64,000 nucleotides of DNA from Galbula dea (GCA_013399015.1 VWZX01010907.1:1184-65183), one strand, 5' to 3'. Counted from the first letter of the stretch, positions 11,291-24,454 are shown. A program made the numbers and translations. The notes: a model not told the origin generated them from the sequence alone.

Positions 11291-12008
11291 GCAAGCCCAG
11301 GTGCACCTAGTCTGCCACTTCAGTGAGCAGTGTTAGAAAGCAAGGGGGTTTGGAGGTTCTTTTCTTCAAATCAGAAGGCTTATGAAATATTTACAGACAC
11401 TAGATTAGAGGTGATGTGGTTGTAAAACAGCTGAAGAGCAGGTGGTCACCATAGTCAAATTACTACAACCTAGTGAAATTTTTGATCCCCTAGCAAGGAG
11501 CTTCTTCCAGAATTTAAGAATCAGAGACATAGTTCAGTGTGATAGAAATACACCTGATTTTGTACAACGTTTCCACTGAAGCTATAATGTAAGAATAGTT
11601 TCCGTTTGATGTGTTGATCTCCTTAAGCATCTAAGAAGAACTGCTCACATGCTTTACATTACATATACAAGTTGAATAAGTATTTTATTCACTCAGTGCC
11701 AGTTCCTGGATGAAGCTGATGCTTAAGGCCAACATTCCTACTGAAAAGGCCTAATGTCGTCTCCAGAAGAGGGCAGTGCTTGCTTAAACTAGCAGGACAC
11801 AGGCTCTCTGAAACTCTTGGGTTGCACAGAAAAGTTAATTTCTTAAAGTAAAAACTCAGTCAGAATATTGCAAAGACGTATGAGAACTACCACACTACAC
11901 AGGAACAGCCATTAGCACGGTCCTGAGTGAGACATTAAGTTTTGAAACACTTGTGAGTATTTTATCTTGAGATTTAGGCAGAAGCTAGGTGTGTTTCTTG
12001 CCTTTATG
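11291..12008. other. Gene-free interval between LTR and CR1
   Basis: Nothing recognisable on either strand. Confidence 0.45.
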
Positions 12009-12602
12009 TCACAGAATCACAGAATTACAAAGGTTGGAAGAGAAGTCTAAGATCATCAAGTCCAACCATACCTATCACCATACCACTAAACCATGTCCCT
12101 AAGCACCACATCTAAATGTTTCTTAAACACCCCCAGGGATGGTGACTCCACCACCTCCCTGGGCAGCCTGTTCTAAGACTTTACAACCCTTTCAGTAAAG
12201 AAGTTTCTCCTTATATCCAATCTAAATCTCTCCTGCTTCAACTTGAAGCCATTTCCTCTCACCCTACCCCCATCTCGCTACAACTTCCTTTCAAGTAGCT
12301 GTACAGAGCAATAAGGTCTCCCCTAAGTCTCCTCTTCTCCAGAATAAACAACCCCAGTTCCCTCAGCCGCTCGTCGTAACACTTGTGCTCTAGACCCCTC
12401 ACTAGCCTCATTGCCATTCTCCGGAGATGTTCTAGTGCCTCTACATCCTTCTTGTAATGAGGGGCCCAAAACTGAACACAGTATTCTAGGTGTGGCTTTA
12501 CCAGCGCTGAGTATAGGGGGATAACCACTTCTCTGGTCCTACTGGTCACACTATTTTTGATAGGGGCCAAGATGCTATTAGCTTTCTTGGCCACCTGGGC
12601 AC
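12009..12602 (-). mobile_element. CR1 LINE 3' end, 5' truncated
   Basis: The tail (ACAGAATCACAGAATTAC, the reverse complement of the CR1 terminal repeat) lies at 12010. On the minus strand the ORF2 C-terminus can be read: AKKANSILAPIKNSV, VIPLYSALVKPHLEYCVQFWAPHYKKDVE and ERLRELGLFILEKRRLRGDLI. It is truncated 5' of this region. The tail and protein wording differ from the copies with the ATTCTGTGATTCTGT tail, so it is another, probably older, subfamily. Confidence 0.88.
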
Positions 12603-14007
12603 ATTAAACAGGTTAGATGTATTGCTATTACTGGAAAAGGGAAGTGATTGATAGCAGTTGTTACTTCTCGTTTGATCTCATGGATCACAATCTTCCTGTT
12701 TTTTTAATCAGACGTGTAAGGAAGGGCTTCATGCTCATGGTGACCCAGATATTACTCTTTCAGAGGCACAGAGAAACTTGTGGGAAGGAGCTTTTGATGA
12801 AGAAACTGCACACCCATAAAACTTGTATTTCTTAGAGAACGGAGGCCATGGCGCTAAGAACTCCAAAAGGACTTTCAAGCACCTGAAAGAGAAATGAGTT
12901 GTGGGAATGGTATAGAAGTAACCTCCACACAAGGGTGTGGCGACATACCACACAAAGGTAAAAAACAGAATTAAAGGTCGGCCTGCTCTTAGCAGATCCT
13001 CTGATTTTCCTGGCAACCACCTGTCCCCATTAAGCAGAAGCAATGGGATTGTGAGGAACCGTATGTGCTCTGGGAAGAGGCAGCCAGAGGAAGGAAGTGC
13101 TCAGCCACATTCAACGCTGGGATGATCAGCTCACACCCTGGATGGCCCAGGCTGTTGTCAGCTTCCTCATCTGTGAGTGTCTCCTGAATAACGTGTGGTC
13201 CTGTAGGTAAAGCAAACTCAGAAAACACCTTAAGAGAATGAAGCCATTCAAGCCCCAGACAGAAACTCATGGGAAATGGAAAGAAAGATAAGAGGCAGCT
13301 GCCAAGGATTTAAACAGAGCTTCATTATCAGCAAGAAGTGGGTGCCGGCAAAGCAGAGGGCAAGGAGAAGATAGTCTTTGACAAGCTCCATTCCTGACAG
13401 GCTTTGACTCTGATCATTTGACATTTTAAGGAGCTTTTAGTTATTTTAGATGTGGGAGGTGATACAATGCAATTATAGGAGCTAAAGGAGGCCTGCAGAC
13501 CAGGTAAAAAACCTGTCAAAGATACTTTCTGGCAAGAGGCAGGGAAACCAAAAGCTTTGTGCACATTTTAATGTGAAAACCAGGAACACTTCAGGTCATG
13601 CTTGTGCCTCAGGACCAAGCACAGAAAAACAAATTTCTGGAGGAGTTCTGAAAACACAGAAACTCAAAACAGAGCAAAGGTGAGCTTAGAAAATGTGAAC
13701 AACTGATTCACGCTATGAACACGATATAAATAACAAGGTACTACTCAAAATAAAACTTTCAAATGAAGGACACAAAAAGTTCAATGTAAGGGCACTGGCA
13801 GCTCCCTGGGCCATGGTACTAAGAGCACTGGGGGCTCCCCTGGGTGTGTCATGTCAGGTCTTAATAGTCAGGACCAGCCCAACCACAGTGTCCAGGAGCA
13901 GAACAGCCAGGGGGTACCAAGATTCTACAAGAGATGGAAAAGCTTGTGCCTATTTGTAATGTTCAATGAAACAAGACTGTTTTACCCAGAGCACACCAAA
14001 ACTACAC
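12603..14007. other. Gene-free interval
   Basis: No supported gene or known repeat. Several overlapping open frames of 60-100 codons near 12.7-13.6 kb occur on both strands, with no recognisable domain and no consistent splice context. Confidence 0.45.
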
Positions 14008-14659
14008 TGCTGAGTTCACTGGGGTGGAGTTAATCTCTTTTCATTAATGAAGGCTGAACAAATGGGAAAGGTGTCTTCTAGCTTTCCCACTTAGAGGGTG
14101 ATCTGTTACACTTCCCCAATCACTATTTAAGGGTGAAACCCGTGGGTTTGTGCTGGGTGGGCTCTGGTAGAATCTTCAAGGAAGTTCTCCTAGCTTTGGT
14201 CTCAATCAGCACCTCTGCAGATATAGCATATTTAAGAGGGGGAAAAAAAGGCTGTTGGTTTTGGGGTTTTTTTCAGAAAGAGAGAGAGAAAGAGAAAATG
14301 AGAGAGCACATACATGAGTGAGTGAGTGAGTGAGTGAGTGAGTGAGGGTGCGTCCCTGAAGCAGGAGTGAAGGAGCTACCTCACAAGCAGAACTTGGGAG
14401 AGGGGAGCGGTGGTATGTAAGAGTTGTATGTATGTTTTCTTGCCCTACCCTGATTTAATTGTTGGTTTTGTTATGATTTTATTTAGACCAAATTTTGGGG
14501 GTTATTCCCCTATATCTGTTTTGTCTTTTGCCCATGACCACGAGTGGTGAATGAGCCCTCCCTGTCCTTAATCTGGACCTTGAGCCCTCGTTTTTTGTCC
14601 TTCCCATCTCAATGGAAGCAGGGAGAAATAAGCAAGTGGCTGCATTTTAAACCATGACA
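14008..14659 (+). mobile_element. LTR of an ERVL-like avian endogenous retrovirus (probably solo)
   Basis: The beginning (TGCTGAGTTCACTGGGGTGG, then AGTTAATC) and the end (CCTTGAGCCCTCGTTTTTTG, a pyrimidine-rich stretch, then CCATGACA) resemble the common passerine and other avian ERVL LTRs. TATA-like TATTTAAG is at 14229. A TGAG microsatellite has grown inside it. No target duplication is visible and no internal retroviral genes adjoin, so the boundaries are approximate. Confidence 0.55.
14315..14346. repeat. (TGAG)8 microsatellite
   Basis: Eight perfect tandem TGAG units, preceded by an AGAGAG-rich stretch, inside the LTR-like block. Confidence 0.97.
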
Positions 14660-15119
14660 GAATTATACATGTTATGACCCTTTATCTGTTGTTTACTGCA
14701 TCTCAAGCCCAGAAAAAGAGCTGTCTATATTATCAAGCTTCACAAAATTAACCACAGAATTTCTTGCTGATTTCTCAGGATCTTTGGAATATAGATCATA
14801 TATTAACAAAAGTTAGCATCTTATTAGCTGGAGTTGATATTGTCCCTACAGGTATTCCAGTCAAATGTTGCCGTAGCACCATTGTGTTGGTACGAGCAAC
14901 CAGAGTATTTGGGGCACAGTGAGTGATTTCCCACAAAGCACGGTTTCCTCACAACCCTTAGCCACCAATTTATACATGAGCAACTGAATTGTAACTCATA
15001 ATGTTAAACTGAAGGACTCAGGGGGCGGGGTCTGAGAGGACAAAGCTCATGTCATCCCATCCAACCAGGGAATAAGCCAGGCCAACCAGAGGAGCAACAA
15101 GTGTCCCTTAGCTACCTTC
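14660..15119. other. Interval upstream of long CR1
   Basis: No gene is recognised. The last 100-150 bases may be the degraded 5' part of the CR1 that is clear from about 15120, but I could not show it. Confidence 0.4.
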
Positions 15120-17964
15120 CAAGATGAAAGAACCACCTCAATGGTGTGTATGACTATGGCAGGTCCACTTGCACCTCTCCAGGGAAACCTTCTTACTCAA
15201 TTGCCCCTCTGAAAAACCTGTATACCAAAGCATGCAGCATGAGGAATAAACAGGAAGAACTAGAGGTGCGCATATGGTCACAGGGCCATGATCTCACCAC
15301 AATTACAGAGACATGGTGGAATGGTTCATGGACAGTTATGAAAAGTAGATCAGCAAGTGTCGTGGTTAGAGGCTTTGCTGACCCCGACCCATGGCAGAAA
15401 ATCCTTATTACCCCTCTTTTCCCCCAACCGGAAGAGATAGGGGACAATAACGGCAGAGAGGCTTCTGGATTGGAAAGTAAAAACTAAAACTACTTTAATA
15501 ATAGTGACAATAATAAATGAAACATATATAAATACAAACAGGATCCAAATACCGAATCCAACTCCCTGTCTCTATGATAATTACATCACCACCAAAATTT
15601 CAAACGAACATCCCGGTATCAGCTTCACGTCTGCAGCTCCCTAGCACGAATCCAAAACCAGGCACTCACGCTTTCAGCTCTCAGTTCAAGCAACTTCACC
15701 AAGCAGCTTCACACCTTCACCAGCTAGCCCCCAGCACCGAACTAAATCCCAACCTGGCACACTCTAAGTCCCAGCACGGCACTACGTCCCAACACCCCAT
15801 CCAGGGTCCCAAAAAACTTCCAGTTTCCGCTTCCCCCTGGGGGCAGGATCCCTCCCAACTGAGCTTGGGATTCAGGAATTTCAGGTTTTACAGGGGAGAA
15901 GTTTAGCAGGCAGCTTTGGGTGGGGGAGAAAGCAGATACTGACTATGATGTATATGGGATGAAATACCTTTTAGAAAATAAAGTCACTCAACAGAATTAA
16001 TTCTGTTCTAACCCAAACCAGGACAGCAAGACAAGGCGATGCAGTTGCTTTTTATGTGGGAGAGCAACTGGAATGCATCAAGGTCTGCCTAGGGCAGGGG
16101 ATGAAAGGTTATGTGTAAAAATTAAGGGGCAGGCTAATATGGGTGACACTATAGTGAATGTTTACTAGAGGCCACCTGAAAAGGAAGTTGATAAGGCCTT
16201 CTACAAACAGATGAAAGTAGCCTCACAATCACATGTCCTGATTCTCATGGGAGACTTCAATCACCCTGATACATGCTGGAAAGGCAACACAGCCAAGCAC
16301 AAACTGTCCAGGAGGTTCTTTCAGTACATTGATTATTACTCTCTGACACAGGTGGCGGAGGAACAAATGAGGAGGGCTGTGCTGCAGGACTTTATGCTAA
16401 TGAACAAAAAAGGGCTTGTTGGAGACGTGAAGGTTGGGGGCAGCCTTGGCTCCAGTGACCATGAGATAATGGAGTTCAGGATCACATGAGGACATAGCAG
16501 GGCAATAAATAGGATTAGAACCATGGACTTCAGAAGAGCTAACTCTGAATTCTTCAGAAACCTATTTGGAGGAATCCCATTGCTTTGGACTCTAGAAGCC
16601 AGGGGCACCCAAGAGAGCTGATTAATATTCAAGCATCACTTCCTCCAAGCTCAAGATCAGTGCATCCCTATGGGTAAGAAACCAAGCAAAGGAGGCAGGA
16701 GACCTGCATGGATGAGAAAGGAGCTTCTGGAAGAACTCAAATGGAAGGAGGAAGTTTACAGTACATGGAAAGAAGGACTGGCCACTTGGGAGGAATATAG
16801 GAATGTTTCCAGAGTATGTAGGCATACAACAAAATCTAAGGCCCTCTTGGAATTAAATCTGACAAAGCATGTTTAAGACAAGAAGGACTTCTTCAAGTAT
16901 ACCAGTAGGAAAAGACAAGAGAAAATGCAGGCCTACTGCTGGATGAGGTAGGTGACCTGGTAATGGAGGATACAGAGAAGGCAGAGTTACTGAATGCCTT
17001 CTTTGCTTCAGCCTTTACTGCTAAGACTGGCCCTCAGAAATCCCCTGAGTCCCTTACCCTGGAGGTATGAGATAAGGTCTGGAGGAAGGAAAGAAGATTC
17101 TCCCTTAATCAAGGAAGACTGGGCAACAGATCATTTAAATGAGCTAGACACCCACAAATCAATGGGTCCTGATGGAATGCAACCACGACTGCTGAGGGAG
17201 CTGGCTGATGTTATTTCTAAGCCAGTCTCCATCATATCTGAAAAGTCATGAAAAGCAGGATAGGTGCCTGAGGACCAGAGGAAAGCCAACGTCACTCCAG
17301 TCTTCAAAAAGGGAAAGAAGGAGGACCTGGGAAATTACAGGCCAGCCAGCATCACCTCCATCCCTTAAACAGTAAAACTGTGATCTCCTGGAGTGCATTA
17401 AGAAGAGTATGACTGGCAAGTCAAGGGATGTTCTCCTCCCCCTCTATTCTGCCCTAGTGAGGACACATCTGTCCAGTCCTAGGCTTCCCCTTTCAAGAGA
17501 GAGAGGGAACTACTGAAAAGAGTCCAGTGGAGGGCTACAGAGATGATATGGGGACTGCAGCACCTTTCTTACAAGGAAAGGCTGAGTGACCTGGGGTTGT
17601 TTATCCTGGAGAACACTGAGAGGGGATATCTAATCAATGCTTATAAATATCTAAAGGGTGGGTGTCAAGAGGATGGGGCCAAACTCTTTCTCTTTTTAGT
17701 GGTGCCCAGTGACAGGAATAGGGGCAACGGACACCGACTAGAACACAGGAAGTTCCCTCTGAACATGAGGAAATCTTTCCATTGAGGGGGACGGAGCATT
17801 GGAACAGGCTGCTCAGAGAGGTTGTGGAGTGTCCTTCTCTGGACACTTTCAAAACCCACCTGGAAATGAACCTGTGCAACTTGATCTAGGGGGACCTGCT
17901 GTAGCAGGGGGGTTGGATCCCCAGAGGACCCTTCCAAGCCCTACTGTTCTGTAATTCTGTGATT
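15120..17964 (+). mobile_element. Long CR1 LINE copy, ORF2 nearly complete but broken, with nested LTR
   Basis: The ORF2 product is an endonuclease plus reverse transcriptase that copies CR1 RNA into the genome by target-primed reverse transcription. Endonuclease motifs LYTKACSMRNKQEELE and ITETWW precede an LTR insertion (15358-16025). After it, GDFNHPDTCW and GSSDHE are intact. The linker (SKGGRRPAWMRKELLEEL, VYSTWKEGLATWEEY) and HKSMGPDGMQPRLLRELADV follow. Near 17370-17400 the sequence jumps from the SITSIP motif to VLLPLYSALV. The whole catalytic reverse transcriptase core (GFTKG to FADD) is therefore deleted. It ends in the ORF2 C-terminus and a CTGTAATTCTGTGATT tail. Many stops and frameshifts make it inactive. 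Confidence 0.88.
15358..16025 (-). mobile_element. Solo LTR nested in CR1 endonuclease region (same family as 45680-46174)
   Basis: A 668-bp block with TG...CA ends is flanked by the perfect 5-bp duplication GCAAG (15353-15357 and 16026-16030). Its reverse complement starts TGTCCTGGTTTGGGTTAGAA, then CAGAATTAATTCTGTT, and ends CTAACCACGACA. An ATTAAAG polyadenylation-like signal lies near the 3' third. These terminal sequences match the LTR at 45680. No retroviral genes are present, so it is a solo LTR left by recombination. Confidence 0.88.
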
Positions 17965-20749
17965 TCACCCTCACTCACTACTGCACATCTGCTTAGGTGT
18001 CCCCCAAAACAATCTACTCTGGCACGTTAATCAGTTACAAAGCTCTGCCCCCATACTGCAATGGTCAGTGGTAGACACGTAAGAAATTTTATCCAAGATG
18101 TTATTGGGTAGCTACCTGTTACAACTCAGCCCTGACGAGAATAGGTGAATGTCAGTGCAGGCTGTCAGTGGACACAGCAAACACCAGTGCACCAGTCTGC
18201 ACCCTCAGCCATTAAAACTGATGAGAAAAGGAGGCTATGACAAAATTTTGTTGTGGAAAAACATTAGGTCCTCCAGTATACTGCCTGCACAACCACAATA
18301 AAGGCCAGATCAAGAGTGGCACTTGTGATCCACAGCAGTGTAATTCTGTTTTGTAAGCTATGAAGTCTAGGAATAGAAAGGGACACTACTGCTCAACCAC
18401 TGTGCTAGGGGATGCTTAAAATGCACCAGTACCTTTGAGGTAATGGAAGATGAATACAGTATCCTTGCAGCTTGTGGACCTTGGGGCAAACAGACAGAGA
18501 TAGCACAACAGGGCACAATCATGGAAGATACACAATTCTTCAAGAGGAAGGGGTCATATTTCAGCTGACTGTGAGGTCAGGTGAGGTCCTGGACCGAATT
18601 GTGAAGAAGATCCAGGAATCAGTACTTTCGGATCAGCAAAACTAGCAATACTGAAATTAAGGGCTTCTTACACTTACTCTCTACACTAAGTGATGCAGCA
18701 ATGGTGACAAACGTGTCATCTGGCTCTTGTTTGAAGAAGAAAAGATGATACTTATACATTAGCAGCTTCCACAGGGGTAGTGATACTTAGCAAATCTATA
18801 GCTTTAAGTATGGGTTCACAGCACATGAAGTGAGAGAGAAACAAGGCAGACACTCTCCACCTCTTCTGATCAGTTATTGGTCTTTAGGTTTGTAACTCAC
18901 TGGAAAAGCCAAGATTAGTACTTCAAACAAAGTATGGGAATTGGACCAGCCTTCCCTCTACCTCTTCTTCACTTCTTGGTTTCATGTCAGCATAAAAGAT
19001 TCAGTTGAGCCACTCCTACCTTAACATTATGACCATTCACAGACTGTTGCAACAGAAGCAAGTTTCTGCTCAGCAAATATCTACCACTCTTAAGAGGATG
19101 CTGGGTAGCTTCCTAACACAAAGTTACTATGAAAAAGGAGGAAATAGGCTTTCCTCCCCTCCATTACAAAATTATATACTCCATTGTGGTTGTAGTTCCT
19201 TCTGTGGGGCTGGGGATGTTATGCAGAAATAGCTGCCCAGCAGAAAGAAAGGCCCACCTGGTAAGAAATAGACACTTGCCTACATTTAAAGAGTATTAAC
19301 AGCCTTTATTTGCTTAAACAAAATATATATACAAAGAAAGGTCACAAACAAAAATATTATATCCCTAAAGTAGTCTGAGAGGAGTTAATTTGGATGCAGG
19401 AAAGATGCCAAAGAAAGTGGTCTTCTGACACGAAACATGTTCTGATGAGCCAGGAAAGCTACAAGGTCACACAAAACCAGTGATGAAAGCATCCAGAGAT
19501 GGCTCTGGTGGAAGCAGAACTCAGCAAAAGCCCTGCAGGGAACAGAGAATACTGTTAACTGTTCTACTGTGAGAAGCAGATAGTAAAACATGGCCTTGAA
19601 TATCTTTCCAAGCAAGCCTAAAACACCCTCAACCCACCAACTGTTCTATTCTTTAGATGCCTCTGAATTTCCCTGATGGGAGAGCAACCCGCCTTTCAAA
19701 ACAAATTACAATAAATTTCACTTGTATGAAAACAAAGCATCAGCAAGGCTGCCTGTGTTTTTGTAGTTCCCATATTCAACATATGAAAACATGTGAGAAA
19801 ACAATAATAGCTGTGTTTTCTTAAACACTTCGAGGCAGACTGTTGTTTTGGGAAGAGTTGGAAGAACACCATGATTCAGTACTGGTAGTGTCCTGGCATA
19901 TAAATACAATTCTCACCAAGAGCATAACAATCACTTTGTTTTGATGTGCACAGCTGAGTAAGAAGGCAACACCAAAACAAACCCAATTCAAACATGTCAG
20001 ATATGTTTTTGTTTCTTTTCTTTTTGCTCCTGAGTCATATTCTCTGCTGGTACAAGACAGTTTAATTGCACTGAATTCTATGACATGCAGTCTGCACAGA
20101 CCAGAGATTAATATAACTATAAATATCCATTTTCAAAATATCTCTTTATCTTTTCAGCCTTTTCTAACTCTGCCTAAATATTTTTCATTTTTTCATTATT
20201 TTGATTACAGACAAGCAATGAAAACCATGAGAAGTGCTTGGGCACAATTTAACCTCTTTGTAGGAAAATGTCAGTTATTTACATGTTTGAATAAAAGCTC
20301 TGCTTGGAAAGACAGTGACAGAAACTTCTTATCATAGAGGTCAAGGTATTTTTGAGGTGCAAAGTCAAGTGTATATAATTAGCAGGGAGTAACAGGGCAT
20401 TTGGGTAGAAACTTCCTAGTATAAATGGGACTCCAGATGCTTGAAAACCCCACTTTTTATGCTTTGTCCAAACATCTGCATAATCCCCACTGAAGGAATG
20501 ATAGCTTAACAGTTCATGGATACACCTTAACTTTGTTTATTTTTAAAGCCTCCTTACATGGGAGGGAAGATACACACTATCAGTCAATGCTTCCTTATAG
20601 TTCTTTTTGTAGTCTCATTAAGCAAATATTGCAGATCACTGCCTCTGCTGTGACTTCCCTTCTATTGCTTACTACTCTTCCCTCCTTTTGCACACTAACA
20701 GAGATGCGGTATCTTCAGAAACGTCCTACAAGGCATTAACTGCTTGGTT
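17965..20749. other. Gene-free interval
   Basis: No gene, RNA or mobile element was recognised. Short open frames up to 85 codons have no domain signature. Confidence 0.5.
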
Positions 20750-20750
20750 T

Positions 20751-22028
20751 CATAGAATTCATTCATAGAATGGTCCAGGTTGGAAGCGACCTTAAGATCA
20801 TCTAGTTCCAACCTCCCTGTCATAGGCAGGGATGCCACCCACTAGACCAGGTTGTACAGGGCCACATCCAGTCTTGCCTTGAAGACTGACAGGGATGGGG
20901 CATTCGCAGCCTCTCTGGGCAACCTATTGCAGTGCCTCACCAGTCTCTGGGTAAAGAATTTCTTAAGATTCAACCTAAATCTTCCCTCCTTAAGTTTGAA
21001 GCCATTCCTCCTTGACCTATTGCTTTCTGCTCAGCTTAAGAGTATCTCCCCCACGCTTTTATAGGCCTCCTTTAGGATTTGGAAGGCCATTATAAGCCTT
21101 TTCTTCTCCAGGCTGAACAATTCCAACTCTCTCAGTCTGTCCTCATAGGGGAGATGTTGATCCATCCCCTGGATCAACTTTATGGCCCTCCTCTGGACCC
21201 CCTCTAAAAGATCCATGTCTTTCTTATGTTGAGGACTCCAGAACTGGATGCAATACTCCAGGTAGCATCTCACAAGGGCAGAGTAGAGGGACAGAATCAC
21301 TTCCTTTGACCTGCTGGTCATTCCTTTCGTGATGCAGCCTGGGAAACAGTTGACCTTCTGGGTTGGAAGTGCACATTGCTGGCTCATATCCAGCTTTTCA
21401 TCCACCATGACCTACAAGTCCCTCTTCACAGGGCTGCTCTCAATGATTTAATCTCCAAGACTGTACTCATGCCTAGAATTGCACATATACAAGTGCAGAA
21501 CCTTACACTTGAACTTGTTGAAGCTCGTATTGTTCTCATGGGCCCACTTTTCAAGTTTGTCCAAGTCCCTCTGGACGGCATCCTGTCCTCCCAGTGTATC
21601 AACTGCACTACTCAGCTTCATGTCATCTGCAAACTTGTTGAGGGTCACTCGATACCACTGTCTATGTCATTAATAAAGATGTTGAAGAGCACAGGTCGCA
21701 AGACAGAGCCCTGAGGGGCACCACTCGTCGCCAGTCTCCACCTAGACATAAAGCCATTGACTGTAACTGTCTGGCCACTTCCATTCAGCCAATTTCTTAT
21801 CCATTTAGTGGTCCACCCTTCAAATTCATATCTCTCCAATTTAGAGATAAGAATATTGTGTGGAACCATATCAAAGGCCTTGCAGAAATCTAGGGAGACT
21901 GTATCAATTGGTCTTCCCTCATCGACTGTTGCAGTCACTCCATCATAGAAGGCCACCAGATTGGTCAGGCATGATTTGTCCTTAGTGAATCCATGCTGGC
22001 ATTCTAGCATCACCTCTTTATCTTGCAT
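20751..22028 (-). mobile_element. CR1 LINE copy with reverse transcriptase and 3' end
   Basis: The tail (CATAGAATTC, CATAGAATGG) is at 20751. On the minus strand the reverse transcriptase reads CQHGFTKDKSCLTNL, DGVTATVDEGRP, VSLDFCKAFDMVPHNIL, SGAPQGSVLRPVLFNIFIND, KFADDMKLSSAVD, and then LVRCYLEYCIQFWSPQHKKDMDLLE. The catalytic Asp pair (FADD variant of YxDD) is kept, but the frame is split into three pieces. The copy is truncated just upstream of GFTKD. The protein wording and tail mark a subfamily distinct from the young copies. Confidence 0.9.
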
Positions 22029-22656
22029 GTTTCCTTAGTTGTATGAGTTTCTTCCTCCTCTGCACTGTGGTATGATCTTAAGATAAGCACTGGTGGTATA
22101 GGTGTAGGAGTGGCAACTTAGCACATAACTTCTCTCTTCTACTTAGCAGAAGGAAGAATATTGTCATCATACTGGAAAAAGACACTCAAATTATTCAGGT
22201 GGTACTCAGAGACTGGCATTCTTCACTACTACTTCACTCTTCACTACTCTTCACTAGTAAAGAGGGTACACTGTGTTTTTGGACACAAATGGCACATGTT
22301 CAGCTGAGAATTCTGCTACACATCTGTGTACCTACATGCATCATCATCAATGATGGCCAGTGGGTTATCCACATCATAAATACTCCCTATGTCCCTTTGC
22401 CCCTCTTTACAAAAACTAACTTTATCCTAATCACATTTGGCTTAAGTGTATTTTCAAGTTCTTTTAGACTGAAGAAAGCTCTTTTCTTTTTATTTTTAAA
22501 TGAAAGTTCCATTCTTATGCAATCAAATTCCAAGATCAACCTTTAAAGTACAATGCTGCTGATCTAAAGGCATAATATAAACCACTGGAGATAGCAAATC
22601 CATCACTACAGAATCAAAACTCACCTAACTTTGCATTACCTTCTGGCAAGTTATTT
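22029..22656. other. Spacer between two CR1 copies
   Basis: No gene was recognised. A cluster of CTTCACTACT-like direct repeats lies at 22221-22256. Confidence 0.45.
22221..22256. repeat. Short imperfect tandem repeat, unit about CTTCACTACT
   Basis: Three to four imperfect copies of CTTCACTACT are seen side by side. Confidence 0.7.
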
Positions 22657-23440
22657 CACAGAATCACAGAATATTAGGAGTTGGAAGGGACCTCGAAAGA
22701 TCATCTACTCCAACCCCACTGCCACAGCAGGATTCCCTAGACCAGGTCACACAGAAGTGCATCCAGATGGGTCTTGAATATCTCCATAGAAGGAGACTCC
22801 ACAACCTCTCTGGGCACTCTGTTCCAGTGCTCTGGCACCTGAACTGGGAAAAAATTTCTACGTGTATTCACATGGAATCTCCTATGCTTCAGCTTACAAC
22901 CATTGCCTCTTGTCCTGTCACTGGGCTTCACTGAGAAGAGCCTGACCCCATCCTCCCGACACTCTCCCTTCACATATTTAAAAGCATAAATGAGGTCACC
23001 CCTTAGCCTCCTCTTCTCCAAGCTAAAGAGACCCAGCTCCCTCAGCCTTTCCTCAGAAGGAAGATGTTCCACTCCCTTCATCATCTTTGTGGCTATGCAC
23101 TGGACTCTCTCCAGCAGTTCCCTATCCTTCTTAAACTGAGGGGCCCAGAACTGGACACAATATTCCAAATGCGGCCTCACCAGGGTAGAGTAAAGTGGAA
23201 GAAGAACCTCTCTCCACCTACTAACCACACCCCTTTTAATACACCCCAGAATCCCCTCCTGGCCACAACAGCACGCTGCTGGCTCATGGTCATCCTTCCA
23301 TCCACCAGGACCCCCAGATCCCTTTCCCCTTCACTGCTCTCCAACAGCTCAGTCCCCAACCTATACTCATACATGGGGTTGGTCTTTCCCAGGTGCAAGA
23401 CTCGACACTTGGCCTTATTGAATATCATTAATTCCTCTGC
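22657..23440 (-). mobile_element. CR1 LINE 3' end with intact ORF2 C-terminus
   Basis: The tail (CACAGAATCACAGAATATTAG) is at 22657. A 163-codon open frame (23228 down to 22737) encodes the end of ORF2: EVLLPLYSTLVRPHLEYCVQ, ERLRELGLFSLEKRRLRGDL, SVKPSDRTRGNG, and a final LDALLCDLV followed by a stop. Upstream, FNKAKCRVLHLGKTNP and GERDLGVLVDGRMTMSQQ are in another frame because of a small deletion near 23250. It belongs to the same subfamily as the full-length copy at 43.3 kb and is little diverged from it. Confidence 0.92.
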
Positions 23441-24454
23441 AGTTAATCTCATTAATCTCATTATTCCTCTGTAGTGTTTCCAGTGGTCTTGAGAGGTTAT
23501 GGACTGCCAGTGTGTAAATGTGGTGCTCTAGCAGCAGCTGTACTTTGGAGAAGCTTGAGAGGAGAAAGAACAAAAAACATTGCAGCAAAAAAAGAAGGTC
23601 CCATTAATCAACAAAAGAACCAGAAACAGGCAAGAGTTTCACTTACATTCAGCTGGCAGTGAAAATACACTGGAAACTACCCCAGATGCTCTGTTAACTG
23701 AGAAATGAGTTCAGGAGTGATCAGTTGTGTTTACTTCCCTCAAATTCTTAGTCCAAGGAGCAAGAGCAAAAGCAACGACCTTAAAAGTACAGTGGCAACA
23801 AATGTCATTTTTAATTAAAAGTGATTTCTTTGAATATTAAAAAAAAAGATCAGCAAAAAACACGGAGATCCATATGATCTCCATTGATCCACAGTTCACC
23901 ATACTTTTGGCATTAACGTACCTCTAAATAATTTCCTGATGACTGCTGAGCAAAAAGGTATGATTGAGAATACACTGGGGTACTCCCAGACAATATATGG
24001 TCTACTATAAAGTCCACCCAGCTTTGTTGTGAAGCATTCCTCCAGTTTTTCACAGGCATATATTACATCAGTGTATAATATAGATTGCTTCACATATGAC
24101 ATTCATATCAAATTATTTGCAATATGAAGGAGATAAGGAGATGGTCTTTTAACATTAGAGTACTGGTATCTAATAATTTGTAATCACAACATATAAGAAG
24201 GTATATCCATACATGCACATGCATGGAAGAGTCAGAGAGACAACACTCTTTGCAAAACTGAAAAGCTCCATGTTGAGATGGGTTGCATTGTAGAGTAAAA
24301 TCTCCAACCTTATTATTATTTTAGATGAAAGGCTTTTGCAAGCTTGCCCCTATGACTTTTTTATAAACTTATGAAAACATATTCTATGCTCCTGAGTCTT
24401 CTCAGGGAATGTCATATGAAATTTTACAACATATATATCATTAAAGATAAACCC

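Noticed and set aside
10827..16025. A complete provirus bounded by the LTRs at 10.8, 14.0 and 15.4 kb
   Set aside because: The LTRs are of different families, and no gag, pol or env sequence lies between them.
23064..23474. 136-codon plus-strand frame
   Set aside because: It is the antisense of CR1 ORF2 on the minus strand. The same shadow frame recurs at 6723-6947.
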